Positions 1 through 7,163 of a stretch of 15,203 bases of DNA are shown here, in pieces. Made by a program: the position numbers and the translations under genes. Within the stretch, counting starts at the first letter, position 1. Each line of letters starts with the position of its first letter. Below the pieces are notes generated by a model. That model was not told the DNA's origin, made no database searches, and saw only the letters and a list, made by a program, of their open reading frames with translations. The stretch covers positions 1 to 15,203 of the forward strand of contig JAJAYU010000338.1 of NCBI GenBank assembly GCA_026786125.1, read 5' to 3'. This DNA is from Chamaesiphon sp. (GTDB taxonomy: Bacteria > Cyanobacteriota > Cyanobacteriia > Cyanobacteriales > Chamaesiphonaceae).

Positions 1-406
1 CCCTAGGGACTCTGATGGGCTGCTGCGCCTCAGACATTAGATTTTTGCTCCTGTAAACATAGGATTAAGCTTTGCTTTCGTAGTATACGCTAATCCTAAC
101 GGATGATGAAGATTTGTGAAATTTTTTAAGCTAATGTGAAGACCTCGATCGGCAATTTTAGGTCGATCGAGCAGTCTTGAATTGCACCTGAATTACATAC
201 TACTCAATGAGTCTGTCAATTGATCAACTATAATCAAAGCCGCTGCCCGTCACAGAATATCAATTACACTATCTCCGCAGCAATAACTCCAGCTAATAGA
301 TTATAACCAAATGCTGAGGATTTATTATCTGTCAACAATTATTAGAAAAAGCGTCTGTGTGGGAAAGGCGATAGGGCTACTAACGCCTAAAGCTTCTAAA
401 AAAAAA
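1..406. other. Non-coding stretch left of the tRNA gene
   Basis: I find no convincing protein-coding frame here. The stretch opens with the 8-bp palindrome CCCTAGGG at 1-8. It holds three inverted repeats: 61-97 (AGGATTA(A)GC against GCTAATCCT), 144-171 (CTCGATCG against CGATCGAG) and 366-388 (AGGCG-A-TAG against CTA-A-CGCCT). The last would lie in the 3' trailer of the minus-strand tRNA transcript. No gene end from further left can be identified. Confidence 0.6.
144..171. repeat. Perfect 8-bp inverted repeat, hairpin with 12-base loop
   Basis: CTCGATCG at 144-151 is the exact reverse complement of CGATCGAG at 164-171. Each arm contains the over-used CGATCG hexamer, so two copies of that word facing each other could form this by chance. 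No T-run follows on either strand, which argues against an intrinsic terminator. Confidence 0.5.
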
Positions 407-478
407 TGGATAACCCGAGGCTCGAACTCGGAACCAACGGATTAAGAGTCCGATGCTCTACCATTGAGCTAGTTATCC
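407..478 (-). tRNA. tRNA-Lys (anticodon CUU)
   Basis: Read on the minus strand, the 72 bases fold as a complete cloverleaf. The 7-bp acceptor stem is GGATAAC/GTTATCC with discriminator A at 407. The D stem is GCTC/GAGC with GG in its loop. The anticodon loop is CTCTTAA, giving anticodon CTT for AAG lysine codons, and the T arm is CCGAG/CTCGG around TTCGAGC. The anticodon stem has one U-U mismatch at its base. The CCA end is not encoded and must be added after processing. A run of nine T follows immediately on the minus strand (398-406) and may help 3'-end formation. The gene is divergent from metG. Confidence 0.95.
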
Positions 479-485
479 TGGTAGT

Positions 486-498
486 AGGATCCATTCTA
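486..498 (-). promoter_or_regulatory. Candidate -10 element of the tRNA-Lys gene
   Basis: On the minus strand TAGAAT (498 down to 493) lies 14 bases before the mature 5' end of the tRNA, so transcription would start near 486 and leave a leader of about 8 bases. It matches TATAAT at five of six positions. No good -35 hexamer is visible at normal spacing. Confidence 0.35.
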
Positions 499-839
499 TC
501 AGGGTAAACAGCTAATTAGGCAACAACGCACCGAATTTCAGTAAGATTGATGTCAATATCCGCTATGATAGATACTGGAGCTGCACTTGGGCGAACTGAT
601 GCTAAAGCTTAGTCGCAGCGTGCCAATGACTCTACACAAGCCACGCTCTTACTTTAATTTTTCAATATCAAAAATCATTGCTAAAGCCTCTACAGTACTT
701 AAATATCAGCATTGATTTCAATATTAGGATCGACAGACCTAAGATCTAACTGTAGTCATGGCTTTGGTTACTTTGTCTTGTCAACTCATCCCCGAAATAT
801 TGTTTGTCGATCGAATTCGATACGTTTTAGCCGCATTTT
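499..839. other. Intergenic region between tRNA-Lys and metG
   Basis: I see no gene here. A weak sigma70-like pair, TTGATG at 547-552 and GATACT at 571-576 (18-base spacer), is the only promoter-like signal toward metG and would leave a leader of about 260 bases. No T-box-like or SAM-riboswitch-like core was recognised. The end of the region (806-816) contains the CGATCG word. Confidence 0.4.
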
Positions 840-2477
840 ATGAATCAGCCCACCAATAATCAACAGTCTTTTACAGTCACGACCCCATTGTATTATGTTA
901 ATGATGTGCCACACATCGGACATGCTTATACGACGATGGCCGCAGATACAATCGCGAGATGGCAGCGACTGCAAAACCGAGATGTCTTGCTGATTACTGG
1001 CACCGATGAGCATGGGCAGAAAATTGAGCGGACAGCAATTGCCGCAGGTGTCGATCCCAAAGTTCATTGCGATCGAATTGTCGAGCGATTTGACTCGCTC
1101 TGGAGCAAGCTGAATATCAAGTACGACAGGTTTAGTCGGACGACATCGGCTAATCATCAGCGGATTGTTAAAGACTTTTTCCAGCGGGTGTGGGAGAGTG
1201 GCGATATCTATCAGGGGACTCAACAGGGCTGGTATTGTGTCGCTTGTGAGGAGTTCAAGGAAGAGCGAGATCTGCTGGATGACAAGCATTGTCCGATGCA
1301 CCCCAGCAAGCAGGTAGAATGGCGCGATGAAACCAATTACTTTTTTAGACTCTCTAAATATCAACAGCAATTAGAAGCTCTGTACGCTGAACGTCCTGAT
1401 TTTATCTTGCCAACTAGTCGGCGGAATGAGGTGTTGAAATTTGTGGCTCAGGGGTTGCAAGATTTCTCAATTTCGCGGGTGAATGTTGACTGGGGAATCC
1501 CACTGCCAGCCGATCCCCACCAAACCATCTATGTTTGGTTTGATGCGTTATTAGGGTATATGACAGGGTTGCTCGATCCTGAGGACGAACCCACTCTCAA
1601 CAATGCTTTAGCCCAACGCTGGCCAATTAACCTCCACCTAATTGGTAAAGACATTTTACGCTTTCATGCGATCTATTGGCCTGCCATGTTGATGTCTGCT
1701 GGATTATCGATCCCCGAGCGTGTTTTTGCACATGGCTACTTTACCAAAGATGGCAAAAAGATTAGTAAAAGTGAAGGGAATGCGATCAATCCGATCGAAT
1801 TAGTCGATCAATATGGTGCGGAAGCATTAAGATATTACTTTCTCAAAGGGATTGAATTTGGTCAAGACGGAGACTTTAACGAGACGCGCTTTGTTGAAAT
1901 AGTCAATGCCGATCTTGCCAACAATTTAGGGAATTTAGTTAATCGCACCCTAAATATGGCTAAAAAATATTGCCAAGGTCAAGTACCAAATTGTAACCCA
2001 GCAGACATTTCTGCCGATAATCCACTCAAACTTCTCGGTCAAAAGTTAGGAACTCAAGTAAGTCTTGCCTATGATAATTTAGCATTTAAGGAAGCTTGTG
2101 AATTAATTATTACACTGGCACACTCAAGTAATAAGTACATAGACGATCTCGCGCCTTGGGCTTTATTTAAGCAAGACAAACAGGTCGAGTTAGCGGAAGT
2201 TTTATATGCAGCCTTAGAATCAGCCCGTTTAGCAGCATACCTTCTAGCACCAATAGTCCCCAAAATTAGTACGGATATTTATCGACAATTGGGATTAGAA
2301 ATTGATTTCGATCTTATCGGTGGAAGTAATCTGCTTAGATCGGATCAAAATGTATCGAATTTATCAGTAAGTTGTGAGCATCACTTAGAATGGGGCATCT
2401 TAAAAGCGAACGATCTGCTCGGAGAACCACGTCCAATCTTCGCCAAGTTAGAACTACCGCTGGTTGCTAACAATTAA
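840..2477 (+). CDS. metG: Methionyl-tRNA synthetase
   Basis: Class I aminoacyl-tRNA synthetase that charges tRNA-Met with methionine in the cytoplasm for initiation and elongation. The 545 residues show the N-terminal Rossmann domain with the HIGH signature (residues 25-28, in PHIGHAYTTM). The connective insert carries a single metal-knuckle-like set C133-x2-C136 and C151-x2-H154. The KMSKS loop appears as KISKS (307-311, in DGKKISKSEGN), followed by an alpha-helical anticodon-binding domain with NNLGNLVNRTL near 355-367. There is no C-terminal tRNA-binding (EMAP/Trbp111) extension, so this is the short form. The ATG at 840 has no clear Shine-Dalgarno sequence, but the conserved start FTVTTPLYYVND follows directly. 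It stands upstream of the NYN gene with a gap of about 110 AT-rich bases. Confidence 0.97.
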   Translation: MNQPTNNQQSFTVTTPLYYVNDVPHIGHAYTTMAADTIARWQRLQNRDVLLITGTDEHGQKIERTAIAAGVDPKVHCDRIVERFDSLWSKLNIKYDRFSRTTSANHQRIVKDFFQRVWESGDIYQGTQQGWYCVACEEFKEERDLLDDKHCPMHPSKQVEWRDETNYFFRLSKYQQQLEALYAERPDFILPTSRRNEVLKFVAQGLQDFSISRVNVDWGIPLPADPHQTIYVWFDALLGYMTGLLDPEDEPTLNNALAQRWPINLHLIGKDILRFHAIYWPAMLMSAGLSIPERVFAHGYFTKDGKKISKSEGNAINPIELVDQYGAEALRYYFLKGIEFGQDGDFNETRFVEIVNADLANNLGNLVNRTLNMAKKYCQGQVPNCNPADISADNPLKLLGQKLGTQVSLAYDNLAFKEACELIITLAHSSNKYIDDLAPWALFKQDKQVELAEVLYAALESARLAAYLLAPIVPKISTDIYRQLGLEIDFDLIGGSNLLRSDQNVSNLSVSCEHHLEWGILKANDLLGEPRPIFAKLELPLVANN

Positions 2478-2586
2478 TTGTGCTCAATCTGTTATGCTCA
2501 ATAACGTAGACAAGAAGTTGTCGATGATCTCAAATATATAAATCAATTTTTTAAACCTTTTTTTAAATTTATAATTACCCTAATTA

Positions 2587-3180
2587 ATGATGAATAGTTT
2601 CAGTCATGATGAAAATTCGATCTTTTCAGCACAGCAACTCCTAGAAAATCGGGGACGAGTAGCAATTTTTGTCGATGGATCTAATTTGTTTTATGCAGCA
2701 CTGCAACTTAACATAGAAATAGACTATACAAAACTGTTAGCTAAACTCACTGGTGGTTCACGATTGCTCCGATCCTTTTTCTATACTGGTGTCGATCGAA
2801 CTAATGAGAAGCAGCAAGGATTTTTGCTATGGATGAGACGCAATGGTTATCGCGTCATTGCCAAAGATTTGATTCAATTACCCGACGGTTCCAAGAAGGC
2901 GAACTTAGATGTCGAGATTGCCGTCGATATGATGGCACTAGTTGGTTCCTATGACACCGCTGTACTAGTCAGTGGCGATGGGGATTTGGCTTATGCCGTC
3001 GATGCCGTTAGCTATCGCGGTGTGAGAGTGGAGGTAGTCAGCTTGCGATCGATGACTAGTGATAGTCTGATTAATGTCTCCGATCGATATATCGATCTGG
3101 AAAATGTTAAAGAAGAGATCCAAAAAACGCCGAAACAGCATTCTAATCCTTTATCGCTCACTCCCGATATCTGGACTTAA
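2587..3180 (+). CDS. NYN-domain (LabA/DUF88-type) protein, putative RNase
   Basis: The 197-residue protein is essentially one PIN-like NYN domain, a fold whose conserved acidic residues bind metal and in characterised relatives cleave RNA. Visible motifs are RVAIFVDGSNLFYAA (24-38, with D30 and N33), LDVEIAVDMMAL (107-118, with D108 and D114) and VLVSGDGDLAYAV (126-138, with D131 and D133), so the acidic pocket looks intact. Cyanobacterial LabA, a circadian output factor, belongs to the same DUF88 family, but nothing here shows clock function. The start is one of two adjacent ATG codons (2587 or 2590), and no Shine-Dalgarno is obvious. The downstream lptC-like gene begins 27 bases after the stop, so the two are probably co-transcribed. 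Fold assignment is firm; RNase activity and target are inferred. Confidence 0.85.
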   Translation: MMNSFSHDENSIFSAQQLLENRGRVAIFVDGSNLFYAALQLNIEIDYTKLLAKLTGGSRLLRSFFYTGVDRTNEKQQGFLLWMRRNGYRVIAKDLIQLPDGSKKANLDVEIAVDMMALVGSYDTAVLVSGDGDLAYAVDAVSYRGVRVEVVSLRSMTSDSLINVSDRYIDLENVKEEIQKTPKQHSNPLSLTPDIWT

Positions 3181-3186
3181 ATTCGT

Positions 3187-3207
3187 TGGGAGCTGGGAGT
3201 TTGGAGT
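3187..3207 (+). repeat. GGGAG-rich short repeat carrying a likely ribosome binding site
   Basis: The gap between the NYN gene and the lptC-like gene is a purine-rich degenerate repeat of units GTTGGGAG, CTGGGAG and TTTGGAG. GGGAG at 3195-3199 lies 8 bases before the ATG at 3208, a good Shine-Dalgarno position. The last GGAG (3203-3206) is too close to the ATG to be used. Confidence 0.5.
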
Positions 3208-4329
3208 ATGGAAAGATGCCACTTGACAAGGATTGTTTTGACAATCGCCGTTCTAGGAATTGGTGGCTGTGGTTATGAGAGCAAACCTAAACCAACTAAG
3301 ACCCCTGTGGCGATCGAAGCTAGACTAGAATTGAATAATCTCAGCTTCCAACAAGTAGACAAACAAGGTAAACCCTTGTGGAAAGTTCGCGCTCAAAAGG
3401 GCGTGTACTCACCAGATAAACAACGTGCCAAAGTTACCAACTTAGATGGTGATTTTTATCAAGATGGTCAAATTGTTTTACGTGTCACTGCTAAAATCGG
3501 TGAAGTAGAACAATCAGGCGAAAAAGTAATTTTGCGTGGTGATGTTGTGACGAAAGAAACTCGGAACCAATTGACTTTGATCGGTCAAGAAGTAGAATGG
3601 CAACCAAAAGCAGACTTACTAATTATTCGGGACAAAGTGCAAGCCAACCAGCCCAAATTTCAGGTGAATGCAAATGAGGGTAGATATCTCACCCGCAAAC
3701 AACAATTGGATCTTACTGGCAAAATTATCGCCCAATCCCAAGATCCTCGCTTGGCAATGCAGACAGAGCATATAATTTGGCTAGTCAAAGATCAAAAGAT
3801 CAGCGGTGACAAGCCCGTCCAAATCCAACGCTATCAACAAAACCAAATCACCAGCCAAGTCACTGCAAATAGCTTTTCTACTACCCTAGACCGTAAAATC
3901 ATCAATTTGCAAGGCAATGTGCAATTGAATGCAACCAAGCCGCTGATTCAGGTCAATGGTGAATCATTTGCCTGGGACATCGATCAAGAGTTGGTTACTG
4001 CCAATCGACCGATCACGATCGTCGATCGTAAAGAAGCTGTAACTTTAACCGCAGACACAGGGGAACTAGATCTCCAAAAATCCCTAGCAACACTAGCTGG
4101 AAACGCGCGTGGCGTAGCTACCCGCAATCAAGCGAAACTTGAAGCAAATCAATTAGTTTGGGAAATTACTTCCCAACAGCTAATCGGAACTGGTAATGTA
4201 GTCTATCAACAAATCGATCCTGCGATTAAATTTACAGGTACTCGCGGAGTCGGCAAACTCCAAGATCGATCAATTGTCGTCAGCGGCAGTGATAAACAAC
4301 AGGTTCGGACTGACTTCATTCCCAAGTAA
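3208..4329 (+). CDS. lptC: LptC-like lipoprotein, lipopolysaccharide transport
   Basis: Predicted inner-membrane-anchored periplasmic component that relays lipopolysaccharide from the LptBFG transporter to LptA. The N-terminus has a short basic region, a hydrophobic stretch (9-20) and a lipobox IGGC with the lipidated cysteine at residue 21. From about residue 40 the LptC-type beta-rich pattern begins (LSFQQVDKQGKPLWKVRAQK, then GVYSPDKQRAKVTNLDG), and repeating strands continue to the end. At 373 residues it is about twice the length of enterobacterial LptC; several OstA/LptA-like repeats (DLTGKIIAQSQDPRL, INLQGNVQLNATKPL, TLAGNARGVATRN) suggest that the extra half extends the beta-jellyroll track. 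The lipoprotein signal also departs from E. coli LptC, which is anchored by a transmembrane helix. Family call is good; transport role is inferred. Confidence 0.87.
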   Translation: MERCHLTRIVLTIAVLGIGGCGYESKPKPTKTPVAIEARLELNNLSFQQVDKQGKPLWKVRAQKGVYSPDKQRAKVTNLDGDFYQDGQIVLRVTAKIGEVEQSGEKVILRGDVVTKETRNQLTLIGQEVEWQPKADLLIIRDKVQANQPKFQVNANEGRYLTRKQQLDLTGKIIAQSQDPRLAMQTEHIIWLVKDQKISGDKPVQIQRYQQNQITSQVTANSFSTTLDRKIINLQGNVQLNATKPLIQVNGESFAWDIDQELVTANRPITIVDRKEAVTLTADTGELDLQKSLATLAGNARGVATRNQAKLEANQLVWEITSQQLIGTGNVVYQQIDPAIKFTGTRGVGKLQDRSIVVSGSDKQQVRTDFIPK

Positions 4330-4330
4330 A

Positions 4331-4513
4331 ATCAATTATCAATTACTTGTACTGAGCGGCTTGCACTGTTCGCGGTAGCGGAGCGTTTGCCTTGCAATAG
4401 CGTCTGCCTTCGCAGAGCGATAGCCGTTCGCGAAGTGTCTGCCTGTACCGAAGGTAGGCTAACGCCAACGCAGAAGTGAGCCGAAGTATCAATTATCAAT
4501 TATCAATTATCAA
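4331..4513 (+). repeat. Heptad-flanked short palindromic repeat element, copy A
   Basis: This element fills almost all of the lptC-ftsQ gap. It begins with two tandem ATCAATT heptads (4331-4344) and ACTTGTACTG (4345-4354). A core of about 130 bases follows, built from GTTCGCG and GCGTCTGCC words, with a TCTGC-cttc-GCAGA hairpin at 4403-4416. It ends in GAAGT (4483-4487) and ATCAATT heptads (three full copies from 4488 plus ATCAA to 4513). The same outer blocks border copy B at 10657-10771 in inverted orientation. It encodes no protein. The content resembles the small dispersed repeats known from cyanobacteria, and heptads on both sides suggest insertion into a heptad array. Confidence 0.75.
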
Positions 4514-4518
4514 CATCC

Positions 4519-5346
4519 GTGCAACCCTCAGCCCCCACTAAGACTCAACTAAAAAAACGTCGCCAGTCTAGGCAACAACGGCGAGTTCGGGCTGTCAAAG
4601 CTTTGTGGAGATTTGGCTGTATGAGTGCCATTTTGGGTGGATTTGCGTGGACAATCAGCCGATCTGACTGGAAAATTTCTAAAGCCGAACAAATTCGCGT
4701 AGAAGGCAATCACTATCTCACTGACGATGCAATTCGAGCGATCTTAGCCATTCCTTATCCAAAATTGATTATGGAATTGGCTCCATCACAATTGACTGAC
4801 AAATTAATCGCTCAAGGGTCGATCGCCAGTGCTAAGATCGATCGCGGGTTATTACCACCTCATTTAGTGGTGCAAGTACAGGATCTGCCCCCAATTGCGC
4901 GGATTCTCACCGAAGACGGAAGCCAGTCTCAAATATTCGTCGATGAACGTGGTCGTCAGTTGCCAATTTCTAGCTATCAGCCGACTGTTTTGTCATCTTT
5001 GCCAAAGCTGCAAGTGAGATTACCAACTACTGGTAGTTGTCCTGATTGGACACAATTGTATCAAATGATTCAGACTAGTCCAGTTGCGATTGGGATCATT
5101 GATTGTCGCGACCCCCAAAACTTATTCTTGCAGACTGAAATCGGGAAGGTGAGACTAGGAACTGCGGGGATTAACTCTCGATCGAATCAGCGGATTCAAC
5201 AACTCGACAAGCTTCGGGATTGGCAACAGGACGCAGGCTCAGTCGATGTTGACTATCTAGATCTAGACAATCCCGATGCTCCGAAGCTCCAACTTAAGCC
5301 AGGGATCAGCAGCACAGGCACATCTAGTTTAAACCAAGAAAATTAA
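4519..5346 (+). CDS. ftsQ: Cell division protein FtsQ/DivIB
   Basis: Single-pass bitopic divisome protein that links early cytoplasmic components with the septal peptidoglycan synthases. The 275 residues comprise a very basic cytoplasmic tail (KTQLKKRRQSRQQRRVRAVK, 8-27), one transmembrane segment at about 30-47, a POTRA domain at about 56-126 (IRVEGNHYLTDDAIRAIL, then LVVQVQDLPPIARI) and the beta-rich FtsQ domain to the end. The start is a GTG at 4519; no in-frame ATG precedes the transmembrane segment, and the next one (4621) would remove the basic tail. The whole leader is repeat element A, so any promoter or ribosome binding site lies inside or very close to the repeat, and no Shine-Dalgarno is visible. 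The next gene is ftsZ, a common cyanobacterial order. Confidence 0.92.
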   Translation: MQPSAPTKTQLKKRRQSRQQRRVRAVKALWRFGCMSAILGGFAWTISRSDWKISKAEQIRVEGNHYLTDDAIRAILAIPYPKLIMELAPSQLTDKLIAQGSIASAKIDRGLLPPHLVVQVQDLPPIARILTEDGSQSQIFVDERGRQLPISSYQPTVLSSLPKLQVRLPTTGSCPDWTQLYQMIQTSPVAIGIIDCRDPQNLFLQTEIGKVRLGTAGINSRSNQRIQQLDKLRDWQQDAGSVDVDYLDLDNPDAPKLQLKPGISSTGTSSLNQEN

Positions 5347-5579
5347 TACATTTAGCTACATCAATAGCATACGAGAGCAGACTTTAAATATCCAAAGCTA
5401 CTCCCATATAATCTCTATATTCTAGCCGATCGATCGACTACCGATCGAAATCTAGACCAAATCTCATCCGAGGTTAGTTGAACACTGACCACATTCTGTA
5501 CACAATACATCTAGGTAATTTCTAAAATATTCATAATGCAGGTTAATATGCTTTAAAGGGTTTACAGAATAGCTGCCAC
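5347..5579 (+). promoter_or_regulatory. ftsZ leader and candidate promoters
   Basis: These 233 bases hold no gene. A perfect TATAAT at 5407-5412 has only a weak TTAAAT-like -35 at 5384. It would start transcription near 5419, immediately before the dyad at 5421-5456. A second possible pair is TTGAAC (5478-5483) and CACAAT (5501-5506) with a 17-base spacer. Two promoters would suit a gene transcribed both with and without ftsQ. No clear Shine-Dalgarno precedes the ATG at 5580. Confidence 0.35.
5421..5456 (+). repeat. Dyad symmetry in the ftsZ leader
   Basis: TCGATCG (5430-5436) pairs perfectly with CGATCGA (5442-5448) around the 5-base loop ACTAC. The arms extend outward, after a small internal loop, with TCTAG (5421-5425) against CTAGA (5452-5456). 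If the TATAAT at 5407 is used, this hairpin would sit at the very 5' end of the ftsZ mRNA; in DNA it could equally be a protein-binding site. Confidence 0.5.
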
Positions 5580-6800
5580 ATGAATAATTTCAGTCCACTC
5601 TCTCCTCAAGGATTTAATGGTAATTCAATCCGAGATGCCTACTCATTAATGGATGAAGCAGTTTCCGATAATATCACCCTCTGTCATACAGCCCGCATCA
5701 AGGTAATTGGTGTTGGTGGTGGCGGCAGTAATGCCGTCAACCGGATGATTGCTAGCGATATTCAAGGGATTGAATTTTGGACGATGAATACCGACGCGCA
5801 AGCTCTATCCCACTCTGGTGCGACGCGACGGATTCAATTGGGTCAAAAACTTACGCGGGGACTCGGAGCTGGCGGCAATCCAGCCATCGGTCAAAAAGCA
5901 GCAGAAGAATCTCGTGAAGAAATTCAACGCGCCCTAGAGGGAGCGGATCTAGTTTTTATTACCGCTGGGATGGGTGGTGGAACTGGAACTGGTGCAGCGC
6001 GAGTTGTTGCTGAAGTTGCCAAGGAAATGGGTGCTCTTACCGTAGGTGTGGTTACTCGTCCCTTCCGGTTTGAGGGACGACGACGGGCAAATCAGGCAGA
6101 GGAAGGAATTAGTGGATTACAAAGTCAGGTGGATGCCTTGATCATCATCCCCAATGACAAACTGATCCAAGCAACTAATGAAGCTACTCCCCTCCAAGAA
6201 GCTTTCCATCACGCTGATAATGTGCTCCGCGCTGGGGTGCAAGGTATTTCGGATATTATCCAGATTACAGGCGTAATCAATGTTGACTTTGCTGATGTCC
6301 GCGCTGTCATGGCAGATGCGGGATCGGCACTAATGGGCATTGGTGAAGGCTCTGGTAAGTCACGAGCACGAGAAGCGGCGATCCAAGCGATTACGTCCCC
6401 ATTATTGGAATCCTCGATCGAAGGTGCGCGAGGTGTCGTATTGAGTATCACTGGTGGTGCTGATATGACCCTACATGAAGTGTATGCTGCATCGGATGCG
6501 ATTCATGAAGTCGTAGATCCAAATGCGAATATTATCTTTGGGGCATCGATCGATCCACAGATGCAAGGCGAAATGCGAATCACCGTAATTGCAACGGGAT
6601 TTACGGGTGAGATTGCCGACATGTCGCGCCAAAATACCGCAGCTCCATCCTACCGGACATCAGCACTCCAATCCGAACAACAAGTTCGCAAGCAATCGCA
6701 GGGCGGCATATCGACTGGTAGCGATAGCTTTCCCAAGCCTCAGCCCCCACAAGGTGCCAATACCAATTTACCTGACTTCCTCAATCGTCGTCCTAAATAA
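5580..6800 (+). CDS. ftsZ: Cell division protein FtsZ
   Basis: Tubulin-like GTPase that polymerises into the cytokinetic Z-ring at mid-cell. In the 406 residues the GTPase core starts at about 38 ([19 protein letters not shown]). The tubulin signature GGGTGTG is at 132-138, and the T7 loop NVDFADV (234-240, with D236 and D239) supplies the catalytic acids for the neighbouring subunit. A linker of about 45 residues rich in Q, S and P leads to the C-terminal peptide [10 protein letters not shown], which in cyanobacteria binds partners such as SepF. The first 37 residues precede the core, an N-terminal extension usual for cyanobacterial FtsZ. The ATG at 5580 gives this extension; an in-frame ATG at residue 24 would shorten it. 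All catalytic motifs are intact. It follows ftsQ after a 233-base leader. Confidence 0.98.
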   Translation: MNNFSPLSPQGFNGNSIRDAYSLMDEAVSDNITLCHTARIKVIGVGGGGSNAVNRMIASDIQGIEFWTMNTDAQALSHSGATRRIQLGQKLTRGLGAGGNPAIGQKAAEESREEIQRALEGADLVFITAGMGGGTGTGAARVVAEVAKEMGALTVGVVTRPFRFEGRRRANQAEEGISGLQSQVDALIIIPNDKLIQATNEATPLQEAFHHADNVLRAGVQGISDIIQITGVINVDFADVRAVMADAGSALMGIGEGSGKSRAREAAIQAITSPLLESSIEGARGVVLSITGGADMTLHEVYAASDAIHEVVDPNANIIFGASIDPQMQGEMRITVIATGFTGEIADMSRQNTAAPSYRTSALQSEQQVRKQSQGGISTGSDSFPKPQPPQGANTNLPDFLNRRPK

Positions 6801-6827
6801 ATTGGATCGCAACTATTGTGTTTGAGT

Positions 6828-6859
6828 TAGCAGTCACTCAATTAGTTGGGTTACTGCTA
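6828..6859 (+). terminator. Candidate transcription terminator after ftsZ
   Basis: TAGCAGT-C-AC pairs with GT-T-ACTGCTA (6850-6859), leaving a loop of about 12 bases. The stem starts 28 bases after the ftsZ stop and is followed by a modest AT run (CCAAATTTT, 6861-6869). The U-run is weak, so efficiency is uncertain. A second small hairpin, AACGAA-ctat-TTCGTT, follows at 6880-6895. Confidence 0.35.
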
Positions 6860-7020
6860 TCCAAATTTTGATGCGGCTGAACGAACTATTTCGTTGACGT
6901 AGCTGCTCTTTTGTGAGATCTCGTCACCACGGATGTACCTACCAACAAAGTGTCATCTCAGACCTGATCCGACATGCCATGACTCAATTAACTCAACATA
7001 GCATTTTACCTCCACGCACT

Positions 7021-7155
7021 ATGTCTCTCAAGCAATTAAACGTCAAAATTCCTGAACAAGAACTCAGAATTCTCGAAGCTTTTGCAGAAAAAACCGAGCG
7101 TACCAAGACTGATATTATTAGGGAGTTTATTCGGTCGCTCCAAAGTAAGATTTGA
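7021..7155 (+). CDS. Very small ribbon-helix-helix (CopG-like) protein
   Basis: The 44-residue protein starting MSLKQLNVKIPEQELRIL matches a single ribbon-helix-helix fold. It has an initial beta strand (LKQLNVKIP), helix 1 (EQELRILEAFAEKTE) and helix 2 beginning at the turn RTKTDIIREFIRSL. Such proteins dimerise and bind DNA through the paired strands, as repressors or antitoxins. The frame opens upstream at a GTG at 6913 and has another ATG at 6979, but the extra residues show no recognisable fold, so I prefer 7021. No Shine-Dalgarno is seen for any of the three. No partner toxin lies beside it, because the next gene is convergent and unrelated, so it looks like an orphan regulator. The gap to the convergent stop is 8 bases. 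Confidence 0.65.
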   Translation: MSLKQLNVKIPEQELRILEAFAEKTERTKTDIIREFIRSLQSKI

Positions 7156-7163
7156 CGAATTTT

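Noticed and set aside
61..97. Inverted repeat considered as terminator of a gene left of the window
   Set aside because: The stem has a bulge and an 18-base loop, no T-run follows, and no upstream coding end is visible.
786..1370. 194-codon open frame on the minus strand over the start of metG
   Set aside because: It is antisense to a well-conserved synthetase, shows no recognisable domain, and its composition is what the metG codons impose.
4331..4513. CRISPR array at the tandem heptads and palindromic units
   Set aside because: Units are 7 bases in direct contact or irregular 16-mers; there are no uniform repeats separated by unique spacers and no cas genes.
5498..5508. NtcA-like GTA...TAC site in the ftsZ leader
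   Set aside because: The spacer is 5 bases (GTACACAATAC) and not the 8 required by the NtcA consensus.
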